Positions 44,301 through 52,126 of a stretch of DNA of 64,000 nucleotides are shown piece by piece. Location: positions 1 through 64,000 of the forward strand of contig NZ_JAGGOI010000053.1 in NCBI RefSeq assembly GCF_018614585.1, written 5' to 3'. This DNA is from Streptomyces sp. ISL-1 (GTDB taxonomy: Bacteria > Actinomycetota > Actinomycetes > Streptomycetales > Streptomycetaceae). The notes under the pieces were generated by a model that worked only from the letters and a program-made list of their open reading frames with translations, did no database searches and had not been told where the DNA came from. How positions within the stretch are numbered: position 1 is the stretch's first letter; each line of letters opens with the position of its first letter. Position numbers and translations under genes: made by a program.

Positions 44301-44457
44301 CGTGGGCGGGTGTGGTGGCGAATTGGGCCGTGGGTGCTGCGGCAGGGGCGTTGGCCGCCCGGGGCGCGGCAGCCGCGGGGGTGTGTCCGGCCAATGCCGC
44401 TCCCACGCCGATCGCTCCCGCTGTGCCCAGCACCGTACGTCTCGACAGCTCGATCAT
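41335..44457 (-). CDS. Secreted GH89 alpha-N-acetylglucosaminidase with C-terminal accessory domains
   Basis: 1040 residues. ATG 44457 (after GGAGGAG) gives a Tat signal, SRRTVLGTAG, ending near AAA-AP. The catalytic part is a NAGLU-type GH89: an N-terminal alpha/beta domain, the TIM barrel beginning RFAYNDTHDGYTAPYADW with GCNEVLVTPGQE, YGGPLSPG, HPVLPGYFGTVPDGF and LLHEGGT, then an all-helical domain. About residues 770-860 form a NEW3-like beta domain and the last 170 a lectin-like/concanavalin-type module (VLRVDSQENTSSW, GIVLSYDTNGDG). It should cleave terminal alpha-linked GlcNAc from extracellular glycans such as mucin or heparan-type chains, or cell-wall glycopolymers. Specificity not proven. 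Confidence 0.85.
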   Translation of the reverse strand: MIELSRRTVLGTAGAIGVGAALAGHTPAAAAPRAANAPAAAPTAQFATTPAHAALQRLLPRHAGQFRLRALEGPERFRVTGSRGRIEVAGTSPAVLLTGVHWYLKYVCRAHISWSGSQLDLPALLPAPRTALERSATVPHRFAYNDTHDGYTAPYADWARWERLIDVLALHGCNEVLVTPGQEAVYHRLLMDFGYSDTESRTWLPAPSHQPWWLLQNMSEYGGPLSPGLIGRRTDLGRRICDRMRELGMHPVLPGYFGTVPDGFVARNPGDARVIPQGSWNGLRRPDWLDPRTQSFADVAAAFYRHQSELFGEVGHFKMDLLHEGGTAGDVPVADAARAVETSLHTARPGATWVILGWQANPRPALLDAIDTDRVLIVDGLSDLDTVTDRETAWGGAPYAFGTIPNFGGRTTIGANTDRWTAKFTAWRDKPGSALAGTAYMPEAAERDPAALELFSELAWREERIDREAWFAEYAQIRYGGEDSSARTAFAALAATAYKLTSTDGRPYDSLFCRRPSMTGSIGTAFDPAAFDRAFAALLGVRPSLRDSDAYRHDVTDLARQALANRSRTLQLPLRAACLNKDVDTFRALTALWLKLMRLSDTMAGCHRSFLLGPWLQDAKRLATSADEAVELERTARALITTWADRAAAAELSNYANRDWHGLINDVHVPQWEAYLDEQAAAMAEGRAPRAFDWYPAEEAWTKDRRAYPVRATGDAYRTARRVYDTLAAAPYQGFVDVSADPPAFTPGSTGTVTAAFRNLSGLRPTGRVDFALTGLDAEPQGDPFLSSVPAGATGTVSWRVTAPAEPLTEPLRPMPYELRTQYGPRGEDPVAVTQKGALFVASPLEAGWRTFTSNAAVFGQLGDRFAINGAGNDLWRGTTHFGTAYREAALTEGASVVLRVDSQENTSSWARAGIVARNGLATPGAAGFLNLAATPGQGIVLSYDTNGDGTLDTFKRITGVRAPVLLRLTRNAGTSFTGTCSTDGGATWRTIATVSVPGAAGAQDVGLFMSAAGGGSGARGTVRFSGWSITERPSTTVPQ

Positions 44458-44559
44458 CAGCGCTCCTCCGTGTTGCTCTGGTGACAACCGGTGTGTGCGG
44501 AGCGCAGGTTACCGGGAGTTCTATCGCGCAAATGGCGGCCGGCAGGGCACGATGGCCGG

Positions 44560-45057
44560 ATGCGGACGAGTACGAATACCGGAGCGCGGCGGACGGCCCG
44601 CGCAGCACTGGCAGTTCTGGCACTGACCCTTGCCGCGGCCTGCGGATCGGGGGGCGATGGCGACGGGCGTGGCGGCGACGGCGACAAGGGCCCGACGCCC
44701 CCGAAGACGGCGACGGGCACTCTGGAGCAGCTGGCCGAGAAGGCGGAGTGCAAACCGAACATCCAGACGGATGCGGCCGAGCTGCGGCAGGCCAACTGCA
44801 CGACGGGCGACGGCAAGTGGGTGCTGGCCACCTTCGCGACCGACCGGGGTCAGCGCGAATGGATCAACGAGGCCAATGACTACGGCGGCTCGTATCTCGT
44901 GGGCCGTAAATGGGTCGCGGTCGGCGAGCCGAAGGTGGTCACAGCGCTGCGCGGCCGGCTCGGTGGGACGGTGGAGACCGGCTCGCAGCACCACTCGGGG
45001 AGCAGTGGTGGCAGTGGGGGGAGCGAGGGGGGCCACTCGGGTCACCACGGGAGCTGA
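44560..45057 (+). CDS. Secreted lipoprotein of unknown function
   Basis: 165 residues. Basic N-terminus, hydrophobic core and lipobox LAAAC give a lipoprotein; after a Gly/Asp spacer there is a globular part with two Cys (KAECKPNIQ, QANCTTGDGKW) that likely form a disulfide, and a Gly/Ser/His-rich tail ending SGHHGS. The mid-region (WVLATFATDRGQREWINEANDYGG) matches no family I can name. ATG 44560 is chosen because it places the signal peptide correctly; ribosome site is weak. Divergent from the GH89 gene by 102 bp and convergent with the DUF1996 gene, with a hairpin between. Confidence 0.8.
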   Translation: MRTSTNTGARRTARAALAVLALTLAAACGSGGDGDGRGGDGDKGPTPPKTATGTLEQLAEKAECKPNIQTDAAELRQANCTTGDGKWVLATFATDRGQREWINEANDYGGSYLVGRKWVAVGEPKVVTALRGRLGGTVETGSQHHSGSSGGSGGSEGGHSGHHGS

Positions 45058-45089
45058 CCGCGCAGGTACTGGGTGGGGGGCCGTGACAG

Positions 45090-45123
45090 CCGGATCGGCC
45101 CCCCTTCAGGGGAGCCGATCCGG
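45090..45123. terminator. Convergent terminator hairpin
   Basis: CCGGATCGGC (45090-45099) with GCCGATCCGG (45114-45123), inner C/G pairing extending the stem. Between the lipoprotein (+) and DUF1996 (-) genes. Confidence 0.8.
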
Positions 45124-45152
45124 GTCGTGTGCAGGGGATCAGTGCCGGCGGG

Positions 45153-46724
45153 TCACTGGCACTTCTGACCGGTGTTGATGCAGTTCACCACCTTGTTCAT
45201 GAGGTTCTCGTCGAAGACGTTGATGAAGTCACCGTGGTCGGTGATCGGCTTGTGCAGCTGCTCCGGGAAGGAGTCGACCGCGAAGCCGGGACCCGGCGGG
45301 ACGTCGTAGACGATCCGCTGGACCAGCTGCGGGATCGCCTGGAATCCATCGCCGCAATTGCCGTTGCCGTCCGCGAAGGCCACGTGGGTGCGGTGATTCG
45401 CACTGTCGGTGTTCTGGCCGTCCCAGCAGCTCTGGAACTTGAAGCTCCGTACCACCTGGCTGCCCTCGGGGCAGATCGGGTACTTGTCCTTCAGCTGACG
45501 GTCCTCGAAACCGGTGCAGCTCCAGGAGGCATTCGCATTCGCGTCACCGTTGGTGAATGCCTTGGCGTCACCGGTGATGATCCGCAGGAGGCGAGGCATT
45601 GCGGTGACCTTGCTGACCGGGCTGCCGACGAAATTCAGCGTGACCTGGGACGGAGTCTGGATCTCTCCGACGTTCTTGTCATTGCCGCCGCCGTCGGCGG
45701 CGGCGTCGTTCTCGTCCTGTCCGTTCTGCAGTCGCAGGACAGGCCAGTAGTACGTGGACTTGTCGCCCTGGTTCCGGCAGGTGGTGTCACCGCCTGCGAG
45801 ATCGTCGTCGCTGGCGAATGCGTCATTGGCCTGGTTGCCGACGTAATCGTGCATATGGTGCGCGCCGTTGCTCACACCTGGGGCGACGATGACATTGTCC
45901 GGGTTGAACTTTCCGTTCTCGTTCTTCCCGCAGTCCGTGGTGAAGGTGCCTTTGGACCCGCCGCGCCGCTGTTGGGGCTGCTGGACGTTCGGCTCGACGG
46001 ACTGGATGTCGACGAAGTCGCCGGCTTCGGGGCCGTTTCCGGCCTGGCCGCCCTGGTCATTGCCTTGACCGTCGTCCTGGCCGCCATCCTGGCCGCCGTC
46101 CTGACCATTGTCCTGGCCGTCATTCTGACCGCCGTCCTGTCCGCCGTCCTGCGCGCCGTCCTGTCCGCCGTCCTGCGCGCCGTCCTGTCCGCCGTCCTGT
46201 GCGTCGCCGCCGTTGTCACCTTCGCCGGCATTGACGTTGTCGTCGGGGCGCAGGGCGCAGGGTGCGAGGGAATCAAGCCCCTGCGGCTGCTGGCCGGCCC
46301 GGTTGATGGCGACGGAAATACGGTCGATGCTCGCCAGCCGCTTGTCCTTCAGCGGATTCAGAATGGCGTTCTGGGCCAGCTGGGGATCCTGTTCGATCTG
46401 CTCCTTCTGTTCCGCGAACTTCTGGTACGCGTCGGTGATCTGGCTGTCCATCGTTGCCAGTTCCCGGTCGACTTCCGGACGTGCCTGTTCGGGCACGTCG
46501 GGCAAATCGTTCGCGACCTCGGGGCAGTCGATGGTGGACACCGTCTGGCCCGCGCCCTTTGTCTGATTCTGCGTCTGCTCGTCTTGCTGGCCGGACCAGG
46601 ACCAGCCTTCGCCTGCGGAGGCATAGGTATTGACCGCGACCAGTCCACCCCCGCCCAGGATCAATGCGGCCGAGGCGACTATCGCCCGGTTCGCCAGAGT
46701 CGAGCGTTTTCTGTTGCGTCCCAT
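45153..46724 (-). CDS. DUF1996 secreted protein with D/G/Q collagen-like linker
   Basis: 523 residues. N-terminal signal/anchor at about 12-37, a helical, Gln/Glu-rich region to about 150 (DSQITDAYQKFAEQKEQIEQ), a repetitive linker at 168-231 built from GQDG and AQDG units, and a C-terminal DUF1996 domain from about 262 (FNPDNVIVAPGVSNGAHHMHDYVGN, STYYWPVL, SCWDGQN, CPEGSQVVRSF). DUF1996 occurs in fungi and actinobacteria; I know of no established reaction. The conserved His, Asp and Cys are present. A 27-bp exact tandem duplication lies 42-95 bp upstream of the start. Long antisense frames over this gene are artefacts of the repeats. Confidence 0.85.
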   Translation of the reverse strand: MGRNRKRSTLANRAIVASAALILGGGGLVAVNTYASAGEGWSWSGQQDEQTQNQTKGAGQTVSTIDCPEVANDLPDVPEQARPEVDRELATMDSQITDAYQKFAEQKEQIEQDPQLAQNAILNPLKDKRLASIDRISVAINRAGQQPQGLDSLAPCALRPDDNVNAGEGDNGGDAQDGGQDGAQDGGQDGAQDGGQDGGQNDGQDNGQDGGQDGGQDDGQGNDQGGQAGNGPEAGDFVDIQSVEPNVQQPQQRRGGSKGTFTTDCGKNENGKFNPDNVIVAPGVSNGAHHMHDYVGNQANDAFASDDDLAGGDTTCRNQGDKSTYYWPVLRLQNGQDENDAAADGGGNDKNVGEIQTPSQVTLNFVGSPVSKVTAMPRLLRIITGDAKAFTNGDANANASWSCTGFEDRQLKDKYPICPEGSQVVRSFKFQSCWDGQNTDSANHRTHVAFADGNGNCGDGFQAIPQLVQRIVYDVPPGPGFAVDSFPEQLHKPITDHGDFINVFDENLMNKVVNCINTGQKCQ

Positions 46725-46765
46725 GGAACTCCTCTGCTTCGTTGCCGGGAGTGGGTTAAGGGGGT

Positions 46766-46819
46766 CCCGGCAGAGGGAGAAGCGCGACGTTCCCCGGCAG
46801 AGGGAGAAGCGCGACGTTC
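46766..46819 (-). repeat. Exact 27-bp tandem duplication in the DUF1996 promoter
   Basis: Units 46766-46792 and 46793-46819 are identical. They lie 42-95 bp upstream of the DUF1996 start, where promoter or operator sequence is expected. Confidence 0.95.
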
Positions 46820-46929
46820 AATACGGTTGGGACTCATGGGGTGTTCAGCCGCCATTGGAATTCGTAGAAATCTCCATGAGTAAATCCGGCGCATTGCACT
46901 GAAGTCGGACGGCCTCCGGGGGTGGCAGG

Positions 46930-47472
46930 ATGGGCGCCATGACCGAGATCCAGACCCCCCGACTCCTCCTGCGCCGCTGGCGCGACGACGACCTCGTCCC
47001 GATGGCCGAGATCAACGCCGACCCTGAGGTCATGCAATGGATCGGTGACGGCTCGGTCCGCGACCTGGAGCAGACGGCGCAGGACATCGAGCGCTGGGAG
47101 GAGGAGTGGGACGAGGAGGGTTTCGGCCTCTTCGCCGTCGAGCTGCTCGCCTCCGGCGAACTGGTCGGCTGCGTGGGCCTGTCCGTGCCGCACTTTCTGC
47201 CGGACGTGCTGCCCGCCGTGGAGATCAGCTGGCGGCTCGGCCGGCCGTTCTGGGGTCAGGGGTACGCCTCCGAAGCCGCCCACGCCTCACTGGAGTTCGC
47301 GCTCCAGGACCGCGGCCTTGACCGGGTGATCAGCATCGCGCGGCTGGGCAACGACGCGTCCGAGAACGTGGTGCGCAAGCTCGGCATGGAGCTGGATCAC
47401 GAGACGACGCACCCGGAGTACGGCTTCCGGCTGCACATCTACGCGATCGACCTCACGGAGTACGAGGCCTGA
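46930..47472 (+). CDS. GNAT family N-acetyltransferase
   Basis: 180-residue RimJ/RimL-like GNAT: an N-terminal TPRLLLRRWRDDDLVPMAEINADPEVMQWIGDG and the acetyl-CoA loop RPFWGQGYASEAAH, then 'RVISIARLGNDASENVVRKLGM'. Substrate not determinable; may act on an amine or protein N-terminus. ATG 46930 is adopted; ATG 46939 is an in-frame alternative. Convergent with the response regulator, 23 bp apart. Confidence 0.9.
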   Translation: MGAMTEIQTPRLLLRRWRDDDLVPMAEINADPEVMQWIGDGSVRDLEQTAQDIERWEEEWDEEGFGLFAVELLASGELVGCVGLSVPHFLPDVLPAVEISWRLGRPFWGQGYASEAAHASLEFALQDRGLDRVISIARLGNDASENVVRKLGMELDHETTHPEYGFRLHIYAIDLTEYEA

Positions 47473-47495
47473 CGCCCCCGTGGGCGTCCACCGCT

Positions 47496-48146
47496 CTAGC
47501 CACGGTCCAGATACGCCAGCACCGCCAGCACCCGCCGGTTGTCGTCGTCCGAAACCGGCAGCCCCAGCTTCCCGAAGATGTTCGAGGTGTGCTTGGCCAC
47601 GGCCCGCTCCGTGACCACGAGCTGCGTGGCGATCGCCGCATTGGAGCGGCCCTGCGCCATCAGTTCCATGACCTCCAGCTCTCGCGGCGTCAGCCTGCCC
47701 ATTGGCTTGTCCTGGGCGGCCCGTCGCGACAGCAGCTGGGAGATCACCTGTGGATCCATCGCCGTACCGCCCGCGGCCACCCGCCGTACCGCGTCGATGA
47801 ACTGCTCCGCGTCGAGGACCCGGTCCTTGAGGAGATAGCCCACCCCGCCACTGCCGTCGGCCAGCAGCTCGCGCGCGTACAACTGCTCCACATGCTGGGA
47901 GAGAACGAGCACCGGCAGCCCGGGCCTCGCCCGCCGCGCCGCCAGTGCGCACTGCAGGCCCTCGTCCGTGTGCGACGGCGGAAGCCGGACGTCGACGACG
48001 GCGACGTCCGGCTCCAGCTCCGCGAATGCCTTGGTGAGTTCGGGCCCGCTCTCCACGGCAGCCAGGATCTCGAAGTCGTACGCCTCAAGCATGCGGACCA
48101 GTCCGTCGCGCAGCAGGAACAGGTCTTCGGCTAGTACAACTCGCAA
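47496..48146 (-). CDS. NarL/LuxR-type response regulator
   Basis: 216 residues: receiver domain 1-118 with phosphoacceptor Asp52 (VAVVDVRLPP), acidic pair ED at 7-8 and Lys in LLKDRVLDAEQF; LuxR HTH at about 145-210 (LTPRELEVMELMAQGRSNAAIATQLVVTERAVAKHTSNIFGKLGL). No ATG or GTG is available; TTG 48146 with GGAG 5 bp upstream is the best start and lies inside the last codons of the kinase gene (16-bp overlap), so translation is coupled. Partner of the kinase upstream; the divergent MMPL gene is a plausible target. Confidence 0.9.
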   Translation of the reverse strand: MRVVLAEDLFLLRDGLVRMLEAYDFEILAAVESGPELTKAFAELEPDVAVVDVRLPPSHTDEGLQCALAARRARPGLPVLVLSQHVEQLYARELLADGSGGVGYLLKDRVLDAEQFIDAVRRVAAGGTAMDPQVISQLLSRRAAQDKPMGRLTPRELEVMELMAQGRSNAAIATQLVVTERAVAKHTSNIFGKLGLPVSDDDNRRVLAVLAYLDRG

Positions 48147-49414
48147 GGGATCTCCATGGTGACCATGGTGGGGCCGCCCGCGGGACTGCTGACGGCGAGT
48201 ACGCCGTCGAATGTACCGAGCCGGCGCTCGAGGCCCCTCAGGCCCGAACCGGCGGCGATGGCCGCGCCGCCCCCTCCGTTGTCCGTGACCGCGATACGCA
48301 GCGAGCCGTCCGAGTACGACATGTCGACCCAGATCCGTTCGGCGCCCGAGTACTTGACCGCATTGGTCAGGGCCTCGCTCACCGCGAAGTACGCGGCCGA
48401 CTCGACCGGAGCGTCGGCGCGGCCCGGCAGCTCCACGTCCACCTCGGTCTTCACCGGCAGCCGCAGCGCCAGCGCCTTGACCGCGTCGCCGAGGCCGCGC
48501 TCCGCCAGGACCGGCGGGTGGATGCCGCGGACCAGGTCGCGCAGTTCGGTCAGCGCCTCGGCGGAGGACGCGCGGGCCTTCAGGACGAGCTCCTTGGCCT
48601 GCGCCGGGTCCTTCTCGATGAGGGCCTCGATGGTGCCGAGGTTCATGCCCATGGCGACCAGCCGGGCCTGCGCCCCGTCGTGCAGATCCCGCTCGATACG
48701 GCGCAGTTCCGCCGCGGAGGTGTCCAGCGCGTCGTGCCGGGTCTCGGTGAGCCGGTCGATGCGCTGTTCCAGCTCGACCTCGCGGGTCGGGTGGAGCAGC
48801 GCGCCGGCGAGCTTGAAGTGGGTGCGGACCAGGATGTGATTGACGTTCATCGCGACGGCCAGCCAGACCACGCCCAGCAGCGCGGCCGCACCGGCCGTGG
48901 CCCAGCTGCCGACCGGCACGAACGCGTACCAGTAGGTGCCCTGCGCGTCGACGATCGGCTGCCACAGGCCGGTCAGCAGCACCAGCCCGAAGATGCCGTC
49001 CAGAACCAGCGAGGGCGCGAGTATCGCGAGGACCGCCCCCGCCGTCATGTCCACCAGCAGCCACCGCAGGTCCCGCCAGGTCGCCGGGTCCTTCAGCATC
49101 AGCGTGCAGCGCTCGACCCGGCCGGTCATGCCGGTCCGCATGTCCCTGGGGAAGGGGCGGTACGGGGCCGGGATCCGCACCGACGACCACTGGGCCGCCA
49201 GCAGCCGCCGCTGGTTGACGTGGACCCGCACCAGGGACAGTACGGCGGGAGTGGTGAACACGCCCACGCCTATGGGGATCAGGGAGATGGAGACCACCGC
49301 CAGGACGAAGAGCGTGATCGACCCGATCAGCGCCATCAGAGCCAGCGCCAGTCCTTGTGCGCCGGCCACCACCGCGTCACGTGCCTTCGTCGCGTTCACC
49401 TTCGTCGCGTTCAT
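48131..49414 (-). CDS. Sensor histidine kinase (HisKA_3 family)
   Basis: 427 residues. Four or more hydrophobic segments in the first 190 residues (about 21-60 and 118-190) and no large external loop, so an intramembrane sensor. Dimerisation/phosphoacceptor motif ERDLHDGAQARL places the His at 245; the ATP domain shows EALTNAVKYSGA (N box), VTDNGGGG (G1) and GSGLRGLERR (G2). Pairs with the overlapping NarL-type regulator. Such kinases often sense envelope stress. Start ATG 49414, 217 bp from the divergent MMPL gene. Confidence 0.93.
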   Translation of the reverse strand: MNATKVNATKARDAVVAGAQGLALALMALIGSITLFVLAVVSISLIPIGVGVFTTPAVLSLVRVHVNQRRLLAAQWSSVRIPAPYRPFPRDMRTGMTGRVERCTLMLKDPATWRDLRWLLVDMTAGAVLAILAPSLVLDGIFGLVLLTGLWQPIVDAQGTYWYAFVPVGSWATAGAAALLGVVWLAVAMNVNHILVRTHFKLAGALLHPTREVELEQRIDRLTETRHDALDTSAAELRRIERDLHDGAQARLVAMGMNLGTIEALIEKDPAQAKELVLKARASSAEALTELRDLVRGIHPPVLAERGLGDAVKALALRLPVKTEVDVELPGRADAPVESAAYFAVSEALTNAVKYSGAERIWVDMSYSDGSLRIAVTDNGGGGAAIAAGSGLRGLERRLGTFDGVLAVSSPAGGPTMVTMEIPCELY

Positions 49415-49631
49415 TGGGATTCCCCTCGTTGCCCGGTCTCAGACGCAAGTGTGGCCGGACCGGTGCGCGGTGGCACTGGGCCCGGCCCCCGAGTGGGGGT
49501 GTAGCTGGCACCACCCCCTGAGCTCGCCTTTCGTCTCCACGGGAGGGGGCTTTGACGGCTGGGGCGCGAGCCCGCGGATTTCTAGCGTCGTACTCGACTT
49601 ATTCGGCGCTTACCTCTGGGGGCGAAAGGCC

Positions 49632-51770
49632 ATGAGGCATAACCTCGCGGCACGCATTGGTGTGTGGAGCGCACACCACCGCAAAACGGCGATCATCGGC
49701 TGGCTGCTCTTCGTCGTCCTCGCCACGGCCGTCGGCGGGGCATCGGGGATGGTCGAGATGTCCGAGTCCGAGCAGGGCGCCGGCGACTCCGCTCGAGCCC
49801 AGAAGATCCTCGACGAGGCGGACCTGGATCACCCGGCTGGCGAGCTCGTACTGGTCAGCAGCAAGACATCCGACGGCTGGAAGGAGGCGGCGCGCGAGCT
49901 TGCGGCGGCCGTGGAGAACACCGGCGAGGCTCAGCAGATCGAGCCGCCCCTCGCCTCCAAGGACGGCAGGGAAGCGCTGATCCGTTTCCAGATCAAGGGT
50001 GATTCGAAGACTGCGGCGGACCGGGTGCAGCCCGTGCTCGATGCCGTACGGGACACGGACAAGGCCCAACCGGGCGTCGAAGTGCACCAGTTCGGGCAGG
50101 CCAGTGCGGAGAAGTGGCTCGGCGATCTGCTCTCCGAGGACTTCAAGCAGGCCGAGTTCACCGCGGTACCGCTGGCGCTCGGGATCCTGCTGGTCGCCTT
50201 CGGGGCGGTCGTCGCGGCGCTGCTGCCGGTCGGTCTCGCGCTGACCGCGTGCGTGGCCGCCTTCGGTCTGCTGTCGCTCGCCAGCCACCAGCTGCACCTG
50301 TTCCAGTCCACGTACTCCGTGATGTTCCTGATGGGTCTTGCCGTCGGCGTCGACTACTGCCTCTTCTACCTGCGACGCGAGCGCGACGAGCGGGCCGCGG
50401 GCCACGACGCCGAGACCGCGCTGCGGATCGCGGCCGCGACCAGCGGGCGGGCCGTACTCGTCTCCGGCGTGACGGTGATGCTCGCGATGGCCGGGATGTT
50501 CCTGTCCGGGCTGATGCTCTTCAAGGGCTTCGCGCTCGCCACGATCCTCGTCGTCTTCATCGCGATGCTCGGCTCGGTGACCGTGCTGCCCGCGCTGCTG
50601 GCGTGGCTGGGGGACCGCATCGACGCGGGGCGCATCCCCTTCCTGAACCGGCGCGGAAAGAAGGGCGCGCACGAGAGTGGCGCGGTGGCGGGGGCGGTGC
50701 TCAGGCCCGTACTGGCGAAGCCGAAGCTGTTCGCGTTCGGCGCGGTCGCGGTGCTGCTGGCGCTGGCGGCGCCGGCGGTGGGCATGAAGACCGAACAGCT
50801 GGGGATGGAGAAGCAGTTCGGCTCGGACGCGTCGCTTTCGGTGGCGTACAAGAAGATCACCGAGGCCTTCCCGGGCGGTCCCGAGCCGGCGCGGGTGGTC
50901 GTCAAGGCGGACGACATCGACTCGGAGCGGATGCGGGGGGCGCTCGCGAAGTTCGACCCGTCCGATGTGACCGTGCACAAGACGAAGAACGTCGCGGAGA
51001 TCGAGGTGGCGCTGGAGGGCAACGGCAGCGACAGCCGCTCCAAGAACGCGCTTGCGCACCTGCGCGAGAAGACAGTGCCGGCGGCGTTCGACGGGACCGG
51101 GGCGCAGGTCTTCGTGGGCGGTGAGCTGGCGGGGTCGGTCGACTTCAACGACCAGCTGAAGCGGGGCATCGTGCCGGTCTTCGCTTTCATCACGGCCGTG
51201 ACCTTCCTGCTGATGCTGTTCTGCTTCCGGTCGTACGTCATCGCCGTGACGTCGATCCTGCTCAACCTGCTGTCGGTGGCGGCGGCCTACGGCGTGATGG
51301 TGGCGGTCTTCCAGCACGGCTGGGGGGCGTCGGCGCTCGGCACGGAGGCGGTCGGGGCGATCGAGGGCTGGATGCCGCTGTTCGTCCTGGTGGTGCTGTT
51401 CGGGCTGTCGATGGACTACCACGTCTTCGTGGTCTCCCGGATCAGCGAGGCGCGCGACCGGGGGGCGGACACGCGCGCCGCGATCAGCGAGGGCATCCGC
51501 CGCACAGCGGGCGCGGTGACGGGCGCGGCGGCGATCATGGTGGCGGTGTTCGCGGTGTTCGGCACGCTGTCCATGCAGGACATGCAGCAGATGGGCGTGG
51601 GCCTGGCGGTGGCGGTGCTGCTGGACGCGACGATCGTACGGATGGTGCTGCTGCCGTCGGTGATGGCGCTGCTGGGCGAGCGCAACTGGCGTACGCGCAG
51701 GCCGCGGCCGGACGAGCTGGACACCCGGCGCCCGCGCCGCGAGGCGGTGCCGACGGGGGCGCGGCCCTGA
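49632..51770 (+). CDS. MMPL family transporter
   Basis: 712-residue RND-superfamily MMPL membrane protein with 12 helices in two repeats (helices 1 and 2-6, then 7 and 8-12), large extracytoplasmic loops after helices 1 and 7, and the family motif VGVDYCLFYLRRERDER in helix 4-5 and FGLSMDYHVFVVSRI in helix 10-11. Exports lipids or drugs; substrate unknown. ATG 49632 with GAAAGG. Divergent from the two-component pair, which probably controls it. Ends 24 bp before a strong hairpin. Confidence 0.93.
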   Translation: MRHNLAARIGVWSAHHRKTAIIGWLLFVVLATAVGGASGMVEMSESEQGAGDSARAQKILDEADLDHPAGELVLVSSKTSDGWKEAARELAAAVENTGEAQQIEPPLASKDGREALIRFQIKGDSKTAADRVQPVLDAVRDTDKAQPGVEVHQFGQASAEKWLGDLLSEDFKQAEFTAVPLALGILLVAFGAVVAALLPVGLALTACVAAFGLLSLASHQLHLFQSTYSVMFLMGLAVGVDYCLFYLRRERDERAAGHDAETALRIAAATSGRAVLVSGVTVMLAMAGMFLSGLMLFKGFALATILVVFIAMLGSVTVLPALLAWLGDRIDAGRIPFLNRRGKKGAHESGAVAGAVLRPVLAKPKLFAFGAVAVLLALAAPAVGMKTEQLGMEKQFGSDASLSVAYKKITEAFPGGPEPARVVVKADDIDSERMRGALAKFDPSDVTVHKTKNVAEIEVALEGNGSDSRSKNALAHLREKTVPAAFDGTGAQVFVGGELAGSVDFNDQLKRGIVPVFAFITAVTFLLMLFCFRSYVIAVTSILLNLLSVAAAYGVMVAVFQHGWGASALGTEAVGAIEGWMPLFVLVVLFGLSMDYHVFVVSRISEARDRGADTRAAISEGIRRTAGAVTGAAAIMVAVFAVFGTLSMQDMQQMGVGLAVAVLLDATIVRMVLLPSVMALLGERNWRTRRPRPDELDTRRPRREAVPTGARP

Positions 51771-51793
51771 CCCGGGGGCTCCGCGCCGGACCC

Positions 51794-51821
51794 TCCCCCC
51801 ACGCCCTGGCGGGCGTGGGGG
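51794..51821 (+). terminator. Perfect 12-bp hairpin after MMPL
   Basis: CCCCCCACGCCC, loop TGGC, GGGCGTGGGGGG. Resembles a common Streptomyces repeated hairpin. Confidence 0.8.
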
Positions 51822-51856
51822 GACCCCGCGCCTCCCGCCGGCGAGGCTTGTTCTCC

Positions 51857-51906
51857 GGGCTCCGCCCCGGACCCCGCTCCTCGATCTCCCCCAGACTCGT
51901 CCGGGG
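51857..51906 (+). repeat. Dispersed Streptomyces-type intergenic repeat, copy 2
   Basis: Same unit as 31631-31680, with three substitutions and one deleted base. A partial third version (GGGGGCTCCGCGCCGGACC) begins at about 51775. Confidence 0.7.
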
Positions 51907-52126
51907 CGACCGCGCCCAGCGTGCTTACGTCGACGAGGCAGGGGTCGGCCAGACCACATCGCATCCCAGGCGGCCGGTCAGGCGTCCACGGTGGACATGC
52001 CGCGCAGGGTCACCGCTCGTACCCTGAAGTGGCGCGAAGGTTCATGTCCACAGGGGTTCGGCTCGCCCGGTACGCAGTGCTCGAGATTCCTGTCCGGCAG
52101 CCGGTGGAGCGGCGGGAGGTTGCCCC

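Larger units (their letters stand above)
51771..52126 (+). other. 356-bp gap between MMPL and diacylglycerol kinase-like genes
   Basis: Holds the MMPL terminator, a dispersed repeat (51857-51906) and, from about 51930, probable promoter of the next gene ending with GGGAGGT. No gene seen. Confidence 0.6.

Noticed and set aside
46132..46200. CRISPR-like repetition
   Set aside because: Short 12-24-bp in-frame units without unique spacers, encoding the protein stalk.
45129..46883. 584-codon + strand frame with hydrophobic LSAVLRAV repeats
   Set aside because: It is exactly antisense to the DUF1996 gene; the membrane-like repeats arise from reading the GQDG codons backwards.
49599..51959. 786-codon open frame antisense to the MMPL gene
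   Set aside because: A GC-rich shadow: Arg/His-rich composition, no domain, and the + strand encodes a complete MMPL protein.
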